Below, piece after piece: positions 11,056 through 23,251 of a DNA stretch of 64,000 bases. The position numbers and the translations under genes were made by a program. The stretch lies in the NCBI GenBank assembly GCA_015680685.1, contig MNCI01023742.1, positions 467,243 through 531,242 on the forward strand. The letters are read 5' to 3'. The first letter of the stretch is position 1, and each line of letters opens with the position of its first letter. The notes beneath the pieces were generated by a model, which worked only from the letters and a program-made list of their open reading frames with translations, was not told the origin of the DNA and ran no database searches. The DNA is from Gnetum montanum (Eukaryota; Streptophyta; Gnetopsida; Gnetales; Gnetaceae).

Positions 11056-12430
11056 TAAATATTTTTCAGTTTCTTTAATTTTTCAACTTTTTGTTTTTTA
11101 GTTTTTCATTTTTCAACTTTTTTTTTTATCTTTTTGTGTGTTTGTATTTCATGTTATTTTAAGTAATATCATCTACGAATAAAACACTCATGTGGATCGT
11201 TGGTTGAGATGTGTTCTATGTTATTAAGTCATGAGTAATCAATTATTTGAAATAGTGAGCCCACTACATCCACTCATCCACCCTAGAGATAAGAGGGTCT
11301 GTTCATGGGTATAGTGATATTCTTGAAATTTATAAACTTAAAATTAATTTTGTGTCATTGTACCCAGAATGAAGAAGGATGGACCAAGAGGGAATGATTA
11401 GGATGTGACATCAAGGGGATATGTGGATTCTCTTTGGTGACTTCTGTGGGAGTTATCATGCAATATGGTTGTACTAAGATCCTTGTAGATCTAATGAAAA
11501 ATGGGAGTAAGAGTAATCAAAAGGGCACTCGAAAATCAAACGCTATTCTAGGGGGTTCCACTGGAAATATATGCATCCATGCCTAAAGGTTGGTGGCTTC
11601 TCTGGATTCAGTAAAGTGAAAAAAAAAGGAAAAAAGAGAGAGAAAAGAAACAAAGAAAAAGGAAGTGCCATAAAACAAAAATGACTCCTCCCTTGTACTA
11701 AATGCCAAGTGATCGTACGCCTTGTTGTTATGGTCCTCTAATAGTTGCTCATCATGGGATGAAACAATGCAATGTCACTGATTAGAAGGATGGACTTGGT
11801 CTTGATCTTGGAACGATGGGTTCATGAGACCTTAATCATACTTTTCACGTAGGATTCATTGTGCCCTGGGTCAGTCACCTCATGTCCCGATCTCTACGAT
11901 CCCTTTTTACACTTTGCCTCATCTGACTGTTCGTGTAATTGTATCTCATGCCCCATGTAACATAGAATTTTCATCTCATTTCAGTGATATTTACCTGCGT
12001 GTGTTTTGTGGAGTTAGTGCAGATTACCTCTACCCCTTCTAGTGCCCACAGACACTTTAAGTGTTATTACACAAGGGCATAATAGGTTGACACCTGCTTT
12101 GGGGAGGATCCACTTGTGTAATTTTGTTGTAGTCTTCATTAATTCTCTAGCTAGAACACACAATTTCTTACCCTTGGCTTAATTTTCATAAATTTCTTTT
12201 CCATTTATTAAGCCTCAAAACTTTAATGTTCCAATGTCCCATTACATTCCATTTTCTTCATAACCGCCAAATTTTTAATTGCTAAATTCACATCATTATC
12301 ATCCATAGTGCCTCTCAAATTCATGTCATTACCCTTGAATATATTAATACTTGACAATGTCCTCACTTTACACCATTAATTTCAAGAAAATCATTTAAAA
12401 TTTGGTCTTTCCAGGTGTCTCACATTCGTT
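11056..12430 (+). other. Gene-free interior of element B
   Basis: About 1.4 kb without a credible reading frame. It holds a T-rich run (11060-11160) and a purine tract of A/G words (about 11618-11668). In autonomous relatives this is where protease and pol would follow gag, but no trace of their motifs is seen in any frame. Confidence 0.6.
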
Positions 12431-12436
12431 GGGACG

Positions 12437-12493
12437 AGATATCGCGTACACGATGTACCATACGCAATATCGCATCCTATTTACCTATAAATA
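12437..12493 (+). promoter_or_regulatory. Internal promoter-like segment of element B
   Basis: GATATCGCGTACACGAT and CAATATCGCATCC are followed by CTATAAATA (TATA at 12486-12493). This is the same order and spacing as the LTR promoter at 8039-8142. It lies about 470 bases upstream of the ATG of the second ORF (12965), so it may provide a separate transcript for it. Confidence 0.5.
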
Positions 12494-12964
12494 GCAACCC
12501 TCACCGTAACACTTAGCATCACTTGGCCATTTACGCAGGGGGAAATTTTTGAATTTTTTCTCTACGACTTGCAATTGCGTGACCCTTGCTTTTTCATTCA
12601 TATTTCACACGTTGGTGCTCCGATTTTAATTCCGTTTGAACCTGTTTGAACCTGGAGTGTTCAGTTTAGTCATGGGGGAGAGACACTTGCCGAAAAGTGC
12701 CTAAATTTTTTGAAATTTTTCATCACCCAAAGGACATTAATTAGGGTAATTAATACTAACACTTAGGAAGATTGTGCCAAACATTATATAACCCTTAAGT
12801 ACACAAGGAGATTAACAATGAAACCCACCTAAGTTATAGGACCCATCATCATAATTTTCAGGCACAATCACACGATAACATAAGATCTTCAATTAAAGAC
12901 ATGTAGTAAGGTATAACTTGAATTTGAAAAAAACCTTACTAACGTTTGGCCCGTGTGATTGCAG

Positions 12965-15233
12965 ATGGCCCCGAAATGTTCACAGTAGAAGGGTCCTGCC
13001 CAAGGTGGAGAGAAACAACCTAGGAGAGGTAGAAGGCAAGGTCCTGCCAAACAACATACCGAATAGGATGTGCACTCATTCAGTATCCATCAAGAAGAAC
13101 CTCCTACCAGATGATCCGGGCAGGCAGAAGGAGGAGGTGTTGCTACGCCTGAACTAGGACAACAACTCACTTTACCCCCGGAATGTGTTTAGGCTATCCA
13201 TATAAAGTTCACAATTGCTTCGGTGATTGTGGAACTTAACTTCGAATCTTTTGCAAAGTTCACTCCTGAGGCTATTAGGGATCAACTTAAAGGGTCCCCC
13301 TTATGGTCTGTTCTCTCTGAAAATGGTGCCTAGTACTTAGGAGAAACATACTTGTTATTGCACAATAAGCAGCAAGGCACCACGGTTAACATCGGTGGTG
13401 TGATAGTAGATTTTTCTGAACAGGCAATCTCGGAAGTGTTAAAACTTCCAAATTCAGGCCCCCATGTTGCTCAGTTATCCACTTGATCAGAGCCTAATGT
13501 GCAAAAGGATTGGTTAGGGAAGGCTTATGGCAGAGATAAAGCTTTTGGTGAGCTGACAATGGAAGAGCGGGTTTATTTCAAAATCGGAACCTATCACCTC
13601 TTGCCCACAAAAGGTTTGAAAGAATATCAATGTATGTGGCAAGAGGATGTGCAGTGTTTATGGAAAAGGTTAACGCTAACCTTCCCCATCTATATTTGAC
13701 GGAGATCCTAAGGTGATTCGAAGAACGGAATTCAGGGAAGATGGCACTCCCTTTTCCCTGCCTTATCAGAAAACTGTGCCGACAGGCTGGTATTCGGGGA
13801 TATACAAGTGACATCCTCCAAAAAGCCCAAAATACTTCTTATGCTGAATTATTAAAGGTGCCAACTCCAAGAAAGAGCACTAGCGAAGAGCTGGGACCAG
13901 ATGAAGAAGAAGAAGAGCAGATGACTGGATCACCTGCAACTCAACTTGCAAGACCCAATCAACCTCTAGCCATAGGTCCCAGCCAACAACAATAAGCAAG
14001 ACCCAGCACAGGCCAGGATCAGCCGCAGTCGCAAGACTATAGACCGTTGATGAGCCATCTTAGGGCCATTGCTGAGATGGTTAGTTGGGGAAGTCGTGAT
14101 GACGCAAACCTTTTCCACGTCATCGATGATGCTGATCAGCCTACTATTTCAGTAGATCACACATGGGGTGAGTTATTAATGCAAACATGAGGAGGGGAAA
14201 GCAGATGGTGGTAGAATCGAGCACTTGGGATGCCTCTGTAGCTCAAGGGCAAACTCATGCATATTTTAAGGCACTCAAGGCCTTACAAGAAGAGCATAAG
14301 CAGTTGGTTGTAGATAACCTTCGGTTGACTTCTGTGGAGAAGCAAAAGAATGTTCTCAATGAACACTTTCATCAATTGCGAGAATAGTTCTCTCGGGCCA
14401 AATGAGATGTAAGTCATTTAGCTAGAGAAAATTAAACCCTCTCAATGGAGGAGGTACGTGTTATTTGACAAAAATTAGCCATCGAGATTAGCGCGTGGTA
14501 GAATGAGGCTAAACGACATGAGAAGCTGAAGGAGCATTTTCGTGATTAAGTGGGGATGTACAAACAAATCCTGGAGAAGGAGATCCATATGGCCAAAGCT
14601 CAAATCAACAACATTAGTGCTTAGCACACTGATTGGGGGGTCATATTGGACACTTATGCCTACGTCCACCAAGCGGAAATTAAGAACCGGGACCTACAGA
14701 TCCAGGACTTAACTGAATACATGGAGTTGGCAAACCTTCGATATGCCAACCTGGCCATGTTAACAGTAGGACACCCGAGGTTAGAGCTCAAGCAGCAGGT
14801 AGCTTCCACCCACATCAAATATGAAGCAGAATTTGCAGAGCGAAAGAAGTTGGCTGAAAAACTAGATGTCGCAAATTCTGAACTTGCGGTGGTAAAAGAA
14901 AGCTACCAAGGACAGAAAGATGTGGCAACCGACTTGGCTCGACGGCTAACAGAGCTTCACGAATACAAAGATAAAGCTAGAGCCTATGAAGAGGAATGAT
15001 GGGTATTCGCGGCATGGTATGTCAAGGCTAATCAACTGTTTCCACAACTACCCTGTCCATGGGAAGTGCTGACTCCATCAAACATCGGAGCATCAGCATG
15101 GATGGCACAAGACCCTCGGACCGAAGAGGAGAAGCTCCAGGCTATTCTTCAGCATCATCAACCTTCAAAGCTTGGAGCACGTGACAAATGGAAAGCACCC
15201 ATGGAGGAGCCACCACCACCAAGAACTACATGA
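12965..15233 (+). pseudogene. Second ORF of element B: transposon-protein-like plus coiled coil
   Basis: Additional ORF after gag, starting MAPKCSQ at 12965. A basic, glycine-rich head is followed at about 13210-13700 by a segment with VNIGGVIVDFSEQAISEVLK, TMEERVYFKIGTYHLLP and LWKRLTLTFP. This pattern resembles the putative plant transposon protein family (PF20167), whose function is unknown. An acidic patch (EELGPDEEEEEQ, about 13885) and a long heptad-rich coiled coil (14220-15000, ending ELHEYKDKARAYEEE) follow. The C-terminus is PPPPRTT at 15233. About ten stops interrupt it. The coiled coil points to self-assembly or partner binding. Nothing indicates an enzyme. Confidence 0.65.
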
Positions 15234-15404
15234 GTTCCACATTTTGGTAGTTGTAGTATTTTTTCTCTGTGTTGTGTCTTCCCACACTACGGCATTAGTC
15301 CATTTCTTTTTCCAGTTAATAATCCCATACATATCCACTATGTAATCACTAAAGCTTGTTCTCCTTGTAACTCAAGGATGAGTTTTTATTCAGTCGTGAG
15401 GGTA

Positions 15405-16406
15405 TGATGAGACGCAATTCGCATAGGCCGCGATATTGTCTCCGCCACGATATCGCATCCCCCACGATATCACGTATGCGACATTGCATCTTCCCTATGA
15501 TATCGCATATGCGATATCGTAGTCCGCCACCATATCTATAAATAAGACATGGCTCTCCCTTATTCGGAATCCCAGTTTTAGAGTAGTGAAGCTCTAGTAG
15601 TTTGATCCCTCTAGAGTTAGATTTTTTCCCGTGTCTGCCCGCAGTGTGGTGAATGTCATTGTATGGTGTCTTTATTCAAGTGTGTCGTACTTGGACATGC
15701 ACATGACCGACAATAAATATCAAGATTACTTCATCATTGCAGCATTAACTTAGTTTATTTACTTGTTTATTTAATGTTATTTATTACTTTCATAGCACGG
15801 TGTGAGTACGACTTGATTATGAGCATATACGGATGTGTATGGCTAGTCAAGGAATCGGTTACTCATTGCGATTAGTCTCTCACCCTTAAAACTCCTAGAA
15901 GCGGAACAAGTACAACTTGATTACAAGCATTTAAGTGTGACTTCTTGGTAGCCCAGTGGCATATCCAAGATCTACGCTTGGTAACCCAGTGGCGTATTTG
16001 GGATCTATGCTTGGTAATCCCGGTGGCGTACCTAGGAGCTACGCTTGGTAGTCCCAGTGGTAGTCTTGCACGAAGTCCAAGATGTGTACAGTTGATCAAG
16101 GAATCAGTTGCTTATTGCACTTAGGCTAGATTATATTTTCTTACCCTTTCCCTCATAGCTTAGCTTAGTTAATATTATTTTCCACTACCATCAAGAGTAG
16201 CGTTAGAATTAGAACACATCATACACCTCATCTAGACTAAACCATACATGACATATGCAATACTAGTCTAGGTGGGAAGACAGCAAACTGTGATCTAAGG
16301 CTAACTATCTAGGTGCCACAACTAGTCCATCTACGGAGTTCGACCAGATCGCGTGTGTGACGCTCATTCCGTATGGTTGAGTGTAGGGGTAGCTCGCCAC
16401 TCATCA
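15405..16406 (+). repeat. 3' LTR of element B
   Basis: 1002 bases, TGATGA to TCATCA, the partner of 8014-8961. It has about 40 extra bases near 15696-15735 (an ACATGCACATGACCGAC stretch) relative to the 5' copy, and many single-base differences, so the insertion is old. A weak purine run, GTGAGGGTA, precedes it. Confidence 0.9.
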
Positions 16407-17553
16407 ACAACCCAATGTCAACAAGCCTTCAATGACGTGAAGGAAGATCTCTCGCACCTCCCAACTGTGCACTCGCCACAAAGGGATAAGCCTTTCTTCA
16501 TCTACCTTTCCACCTCTGACACATCTATCATAGCAATGCTATGTCAGAAATGAGATGATAGATCTGAGATACCAATGTATTATCTAAGTCATGCATTAAT
16601 AGTGCATGAGGCGAAATACAACGAAGTGTAGAGGAATTGCCTTGCCTTAGTGTTTGTGTTAAAAAAGTGGAGACACTACCTGTTCCGAAGTACAATTAAC
16701 ATCATTTGCAAAAGAAACATACTTCGGGCTATCACGAACAACCTGTATGAAAGTAGCTGGATAGCCTGATGGAAAGCAATAACTGCAGAGTTCAACCTAC
16801 AGTATGTAAGCCAGTCGTCGACTAAGGGTCAAGCCATGCAACCATAGATCCTGAATTCCCAGACGAGCATGTTGGCACTATCAACATTGTCCCATCGCAC
16901 CTAGAAGCTACTTTACACTTTGATGGTGCTTCAACTGCACGAGGAGGTAGTGCAGCTACCGTCATTACATTCCCCTCTAGGGAAATGCACCCGTTTGCTT
17001 ATCATTTTGTGTTCCCCTGCACCAACAATGTGGCAAAGTATGAGGGGCTACTCAGAGGCCTCTCAACTACCCAAACACTATGCATACAAAACTTGGCAAT
17101 CCTTAGTGATTTATAACTAGTTGTGAATCAAATCACTGAGGTCTATGCTTGCAAAGCTATGCACCTACAACCCTACTGCGACCTAGCAAAAATCTTGCTT
17201 AAGAAATTTTCAACCATAGATGTGCAACATGTGCCATGCAACGAGAACAATATGGCAAACACCTTAGCCACCCTTACATTAAATATTCCACCACACTCAT
17301 TTGCAAGTCTGTCAACTTCGATTGTCGAATGTACTGAGCCTATCAATCAGGCAAGAAACGTGGCCTATATCAATGCTACGGATACCCAAGAGTGGTACAC
17401 TAACATTAAAGCCTACCTACAACATGGTGAACCCCCAAGTGGACTAACATCTACTTAGAGAGATGTGATCCGCAAGCGCACTTGACAATATATGCTCATG
17501 GAAAATGACACCCTATGTCGATGCTTCTATGATGGGATATTGCTGGCATGTGT

Positions 17554-17599
<46 letters not shown>

Positions 17600-18585
17600 G
17601 CAAGTGTAGAAGGTAGTTAATGAAGTGCATGAGGGACTATGTGGTGGACACATAGCACCTAGGGCTATGGCTATGAAAATCATACACCTAGGATACTACT
17701 GGATCCACATGGAGCGTGATTGCCTGTCGAAAGTCAAGATGTGTAACACATGCCAGAGATACACAAATCTCATACACATCTCACCTACAGACCTGCACCC
17801 AACGCAAATCACATGGCCTCTTCAATGATGGGGACTAGACGTCATAGGACCTATCACGCCTAAGTTCTCTGCAGGGCATAGCTTCATTATCACTGTCACT
17901 AAGTATTTTACTAAGTGGGTGGAAGCTATCCCCCTGAGGAAGATGACATCTCAGCAGATCTTCCACTTCATCCTGGACAACATCATGAAAAGGTTTAGGC
18001 TTCCGATGACTATTGTAACAAAAAATAGGCCATAATTTAGTAGTATGGAAAACTGAACCTTCTATAGCAATCTAGGGATTAGGCAATCATTCTCCTCCCC
18101 ATATTACCCACAGGCGAATTTGTAGGCAAAGGCTACAAATAAGTCCGTCATCAACTTGCTGAAGTGGATGCTTGACAACAGCAAGAGGCGGTGGCACGAG
18201 CAAATTCTCTACATTCTATGGGCCTACAGAATGACATGCAAGATTGCAATGAGTAAGACCCCTTACAGTCTTATTTATGGATCTGAAGCTTTGTTGCCTA
18301 TTGAGTTGAAGGAACCATCACTTTGAATGATCCTATCCGATTTCATGAGCGAAGCCTAGAACAACCAGTCATGGATCATCAACCTCGACTCAATAGAGGA
18401 GGAGCGTACATAGATGCTAAGCCGCATAGAGCGCTACTGGAGCAAGCAACAACAAAGGCATTGTGCAGACACGCATCAACGACTAGTATAAAAGGGAGAC
18501 CTCATTCTCAAAGCTAGCGAACATGGATGACAATGAGTTTTCCAACCTGGTGAATGACTCGTACCTCAAGCTGTACTATATTTGA
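16407..18585 (+). pseudogene. pol: pol of element A, C-terminal part (RNase H, second RNase H, integrase)
   Basis: Continuation after element B. The Ty3 RNase H (FFIYLSTSDTSIIAMLCQK, CLALVFVLKKWRHYLFRS) ends near 16840. A roughly 40-base deletion between two TCAAGC words follows. The second RNase H, typical of the Tat clade, has HFDGAS and CTNNVAKYEGLLRGL, with the catalytic Glu of AEYEGL changed to Lys. The integrase zinc finger (HEGLCGGH, CNTCQ) begins near 17625. Of the catalytic triad the first Asp (WGLDVIGPI) is kept, and the second is Lys-Asn in TKNRP near 18020. The end, LKLYYI, is followed by TGA at 18583. A 45-base G run at 17554 replaces coding sequence. Confidence 0.85.
17554..17598 (+). 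other. Homopolymer of 45 G
   Basis: An uninterrupted run of 45 G inside the linker between second RNase H and integrase. The sister copies at 47560-47590 and 27240 have ordinary coding sequence here (a VNSDQAQ-type stretch). No comparable run exists elsewhere in the window. The likeliest origin is a gap filled with reads from two-colour sequencing, where no signal is called G. Confidence 0.95.
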
Positions 18586-18589
18586 AGCA

Positions 18590-18783
18590 TGAATGCAACA
18601 AGCAGCATCCACTATGATGTTAAATTGGCAGCAACAAGCAGTGTCTACTACAACATTAAACTAGCAGAAACAAGCAGCATCCTCTATGATGTTAAACTAC
18701 TAGCAACAAGCAGTGTCTGCTACGACATTAAATTGGTGGTGACCATCCACTACGATGTAAAACTGGCATAGCTAGTCCACTAT
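18590..18783 (+). repeat. Minisatellite tail of element A, left part
   Basis: Five or six imperfect units of about 35 bases with the core CTATGATGTTAAACTAGCA. They continue at 51557-51690 on the other side of element E, which inserted within the array. The last five bases, ACTAT, form the target duplication with GCTAT at 51557-51561. Confidence 0.85.
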
Positions 18784-19955
18784 TGAAACACCGTGAAAAT
18801 TTCAAGGACTTAACGGTTCAGCAAAATCTTACGACAAGGCACGGCTTAGCAAGTTTCTTTTTTGGCTAAGGGCTGGTTCTACCATGTTGCACAGCATAGC
18901 GCAAATAAACTCCAAAAGACAGAAGAAAACAAAGGAAGTGTCGTAGCAACAGTTCAATTTTTTGCAGGTTCACTATTTTACGTCGAATTACGCTATGCAA
19001 CGTAATCTAGCATGACGCAGCATAATACAAGTAATGACAGAGATAGGACAATTCAAGTATCAGCAGTTCATATGTCACAATACGCTCTCTAGTGTATTGT
19101 AGCATAATCAAAGAACATTTTGTTGCCAAAGCTCCAACAAGAGCGTAATGTAGTGTGGTGCCCCAAGCTTTAAACACAAACACACCAAGTCAATGGCATC
19201 TTGTAGGTTCAAGACACACGTCATCTAAAATGTGTTTTTCTCTTGACCCTAACCTTATAAATATTCCAATTGACAAAGTTCAAGGGGTTGGAAAAAAAAT
19301 TCTTTGGATTGACAAATTTTCTCCATGAGTGATTTTCTTTCATTGGAAATCATTGACAACTTTTGGCAAAGATTGATGAGAAAGCAAAAGAGGATCAGCG
19401 ATGGTAAGAACATTGAAGGTGATTGGCAAGAGTCCTTGATTAGAAATAGCCAGTTAATGGATACTCTACTTTGAGTTTAACTTCCTTGCGCCCAGATTGG
19501 CTAAAACAAGGTAGATCGACCTTTGCTTGTTTTATCTTTAAATAGCTTTCTTGCTATTGGCACATGCTTCGTCTAAACTGAAGTCCACCTGTAATCATTG
19601 TATCCAACATATTTTGTTTATAAGTTAAATCCTAGATCTTGGGATTACATGCTCTCTAAATCCGATCTCCTGTGTCCTATCTATACGGATTTTGCAATCA
19701 CTTTAAATCATTTACATCATTTTCAATTACCTTCGAGATTAACAATATTATATCTCTTCATAAAAAATATCATTTTGCCATCCAATTATTATAAAAAGTT
19801 TACTAATTAAGTAATTTCCTATCTGATCAACAAGACCATTTAGGGTACCTTGGATTTATCTTCTCTAGCATGGTCCTAACACAGATCCGGGGTTGGAACT
19901 ATGTATACGGACTTCCACTCGGTATTTCCAGTGACCGACGTTTTCCATCGTTACA
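18784..19955 (+). repeat. 5' LTR of element E
   Basis: 1172 bases from TGAAACACCGTGAAAAT to GTTACA, partner of 50339-51556 and homologous to the D LTRs. TATA box TTATAAATA at about 19255-19263. The first part is rich in GCGTAAT and GCAGCAT words. Confidence 0.9.
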
Positions 19956-19961
19956 GTTTTC

Positions 19962-19980
19962 TGGCACTAGAAGGAGGGCC
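19962..19980 (+). other. Putative primer binding site of element E
   Basis: TGGCACTAGAAGGAGGGCC starts six bases after the LTR with the TGG expected of a tRNA 3'-end complement. It is conserved at 37596-37614 in D as TAGTGCTAGAAGGAGGGCC. I cannot assign the tRNA. Confidence 0.5.
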
Positions 19981-20181
19981 TTCATATCCAATCCGCACTA
20001 TATGGGTAGTCTTGTAAGCTATCTGTATTCATTTTTGGTCGACATAAATGTAATACCTCCATGGTTGTTTACGGGATTATGTGGTGCAGATCGGTCTCTT
20101 CAATGATTCCTTTGGAATCCTACAAGATATAAAGCCCCGATTATTTATCTCTATCTTCATTACTCTCAAACCACGTAGAGA

Positions 20182-23100
20182 ATGGCTACATCAACCATCA
20201 CTGTTGACACTGCCAACCTCGAGAATCTTTGGACCATGCAAGTTACGCCTCCTGTGGTCGAGCCGCCAACTAGTCTGGTGCAACCATGCCGCTCCCTCAG
20301 GCTTCAAAACAAAGAGCTTGAGGGACATGCTCAGTGTAGGGAACATTACAATTTCCTCTATGCTAAAATTACAATAAACCTGCCCATGTATCCAAAAGAA
20401 CTTGAAGAAAAACGAGAATACGAGTTCATATACTGCAACACGAAGGAATTTATTCCTTCACATAACACCACTGTACCTCTGACAGAACAACAAAAGTGGA
20501 TCCTAGATCAAATGCTGATGGCTAAGACATCGACAGAACAATGAGAGGAGTTGTTCTATGATGAAACACTTCATGACGGGAAAGACAATCTAGACTCCCA
20601 CTCTGAAGGAGGTAGTCATGCTGATTTCACCATGGCCCCTCCCTCCACGATGTCCCTTGTAAATCCGTTGTTCATGGTTACCAAGCCCTTGACATTATCT
20701 AATACTAATCGAGTCCTACATTCGCCACACCTACATTTTCTCTCTTTGATTATCTTTCCAAGCGACGGCCCATTGCAAATCATTCCTCAGCAGGTGCAAT
20801 TACCTAATCCATCTCATTGTGCACCTGCACCCATGTAACCACATGTACACATGATACCTACTTCGCAATTACATAAAACACCCACCTTCATCCCGACTCA
20901 CGCGACAGGGCCTTCCACTACAGCATGGTGGGTTCTAAACATGCCTCTTGTTGCACATCCTACGCAGATGTCACATCTCCCCCTTCATCAAAGCTTGGTC
21001 CTGTGAGCGCTAAACCCCATTACAGGATTATTTTCTATGCCCCCGGCCACGCAAACAGCGTATCCAATGGCACAGCTGATGGTGGCCACCCCTATTCCAC
21101 CACCCAGCATGGCTCCTCCTGTCATTCCACAAATGACCCCTCTATCCATAGGTCTAGATCAAGCCTTCCAGCTTATCCAAACCCTTATGGAGGAAGTTAA
21201 ATGCCTCAAGGCTGCTGGTTCTGACATAGTACAAGTCATGGATTTTTACCATGATGATCCTATTAGTTCGGTAGTGCCTATTTTATTATTACCACCTAGG
21301 ATGCCACTCCCCCATTTTATGAAATACAATGGGGAAGGCAATCCCAATGCCCATTTAGTTACTTTCAGGTCAGAATCATTGCTATTGCAACAATAGCCAC
21401 ATACTATCATCTGTGTCTTTGCTATGTCCCTAACGGGTAAAGCTCTAAACTAGTATCGAGCACTCCCACGTGCTTCCATTTCAACTTTGTAGGAGCTATT
21501 AACTCAGTTTGTGACTTGGTTCAAGTACAACCTAAAGCCAGAAGTCATGCTAGAATAGCTCATTGGAGTCAAGCAAGACCCGCTCAAGTCAGTTCAAAAG
21601 TTTATACAGCGGTGGAGCGCCACCTTGAACGAAATCTGTGAACCCATCACAGAGGCCCATCTATTGGCAATCTTCAAGGGGGTAGTTAACAACTTTATCA
21701 AGTCTAAGCTATACTACCTCGCTCTCTGCTCCCTCAGCCAAGCCTTTGCTCATACTAAGAGCATCCAAGACGTGGCGGAGGCTAGAAAAGCTCTAGCGTA
21801 TGTGGTCTACAAAAATGCCCACAACAAGGGTAAGGACAAAGGTAAAGCTATGACAATGATAGTAGCAGCGGTTGCCGAGGGTGCCAAGAAGAAAAACAAC
21901 AATAACAAGAAAATATCTGCAGAGCCTACTGAGCTGACAACTAGCTCAAATAGTGCCAATAAAGAAACTCCTTTTGCCCCTGAAGCATCTCCGTAGCCAA
22001 GGCCTAAATTTGAACGTAAGGATCGCTCAAATTACGTGATCCTACGTGCAAAGCCTTCAGAAATTTTGAAGCAATTACTAGGAACTGGCCACATTCAACA
22101 CAAGACAGTGTCCGAGGAAGCTCTGAAACATCACAGGAGCCATTGTAAGCTAGTCAAGAACCCCTCCTTAACCCAACCTAACAAACTGCCAGTTCCCAAG
22201 AACTTTAGGCTGGACCAATTTTTTGACTACCATCAATTGTGCGGTCATGACACAAATTACTGCTAAGCATTGAAAGATGACATTCAACGTATGATCGATC
22301 AAGGTGACCTGATCTTAGATAGCAGTAGTCCACCATGCCTAGAAAACCAAGCCATGCATGTGTACCGAGACCTATTAAATGAAAATAACATAGGGTACAC
22401 TACCAACATGGTAGGTGTAGAGGGCGATGGTCAAGCATAGTTGAAGCATCCCTTTGTGTTGTGAGTGCCCCCTCACTCATCCCAAATGGTGGGTCCATCA
22501 GCATCGACAAGTGGTGCTCCAAGGAAACCTTTTCTCCTCCGAGCCCCTTCGTAGACCACTGCTCGATAGCCCGCTGTCGATAAAGCCGCGGCCTAGCCCA
22601 TGCCTACGCCTAAGGCACCCTTTTTCATCAGGGTGCCAAAACCATCAGTTTCCCCTCCTGTGCAGGGGCAAATCTCCAAGTCAACCCCCCAATCCCAACT
22701 TAACAAAAAAGCAGAAGGGGGTATGACAATTGATACGACCAAGGACCATCTTACACTGGGTTTTCTCAAGCCTAAACCCCTTGCTTTTGTGCCCTTGGCC
22801 CCACTTTCTAAAAAGGACGAAGTTACAAAAATGCAACCATCTCCTCCTAGCCCAAAAAAACATAGCCCTCGACCAAATGCCACTCTTCCCCGAGAAATTC
22901 GTCTCTTAGGGCGAATGGAAGAGGAAAAGGGTGACAAGTAGCCAGATCGTGTGTGGGATCTCCTCGACACCTTTACATAAGTCAAACAGGCTCTAAAAAA
23001 ATATAACATTGAGCCTTTATGACTTACTCATGACATCACAGAAACATCGTGAAGCCATGGTTCGTATGCTAACGTCCATACCTATGGATGAGAGCCTACC

Positions 23101-23246
23101 AGTGAATGAAGAAGAAATTCATTCCATCACGCTTCCCCTCGCTGCTGAAAAACCTGGGCCTACCCTATTGAGCTTTCATGATGAATCCATTAAGGATGAC
23201 CTAGAAAAGGGTTAGGTGATGACGGCGCCCATGTTCATCACCATCT
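20182..23246 (+). pseudogene. gag: gag-protease of element E, part before element D
   Basis: It starts MATSTITVDTANLENLW at 20182, the same N-terminal module as D (RSLRLQNKELEG, KWILDQMLM). A proline-rich linker follows. The gag core lies at 21180-21780 (PHFMKYNGEGNPNAHLVTF, IQRWSATLNEICEPIT, FIKSKLYYLA). A lysine-rich basic stretch comes next, then the finger-like FDYHQLCGHDTNYC near 22230 and a proline-rich segment. The frame stops being continuous at FITI (23246), where element D inserted inside the GGTT target; the protease follows at 39065. Stops, for example at 20542, 21394, 21451 and 22264, disable it. Confidence 0.85.
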
Positions 23247-23251
23247 AGGTT

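Larger units (their letters stand above)
8014..16406 (+). mobile_element. Element B, pol-less Athila-like LTR retrotransposon
   Basis: An 8393-base element between LTRs starting TGATGAGAC and ending TCATCA. The flanks ATAAC (8009-8013) and ACAAC (16407-16411) form a 5-base target duplication with one mismatch. Removing B restores the pol reading of A. Internally there is a tRNA-Asp-like primer site, a gag ORF, about 1.4 kb without genes, a promoter-like segment and a second sense ORF with coiled coils. No protease, RT, RNase H or integrase is visible, so it must have depended on another element for mobility. Confidence 0.88.

Noticed and set aside
17554-17598. Poly-G as a functional G-quadruplex
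   Set aside because: It interrupts a dead coding region, is absent from all sister copies and is better explained as an artefact.
22593-23009. 138-residue minus-strand ORF
   Set aside because: It is antisense to the proline- and lysine-rich gag segment of E and mirrors its composition; no equivalent frame holds in A or D.
18784-23246. LTR at 18784 as the 3' LTR of element A
   Set aside because: It is followed by a primer site and gag of E, it splits the minisatellite of A, and the target duplication pairs it with 51556.
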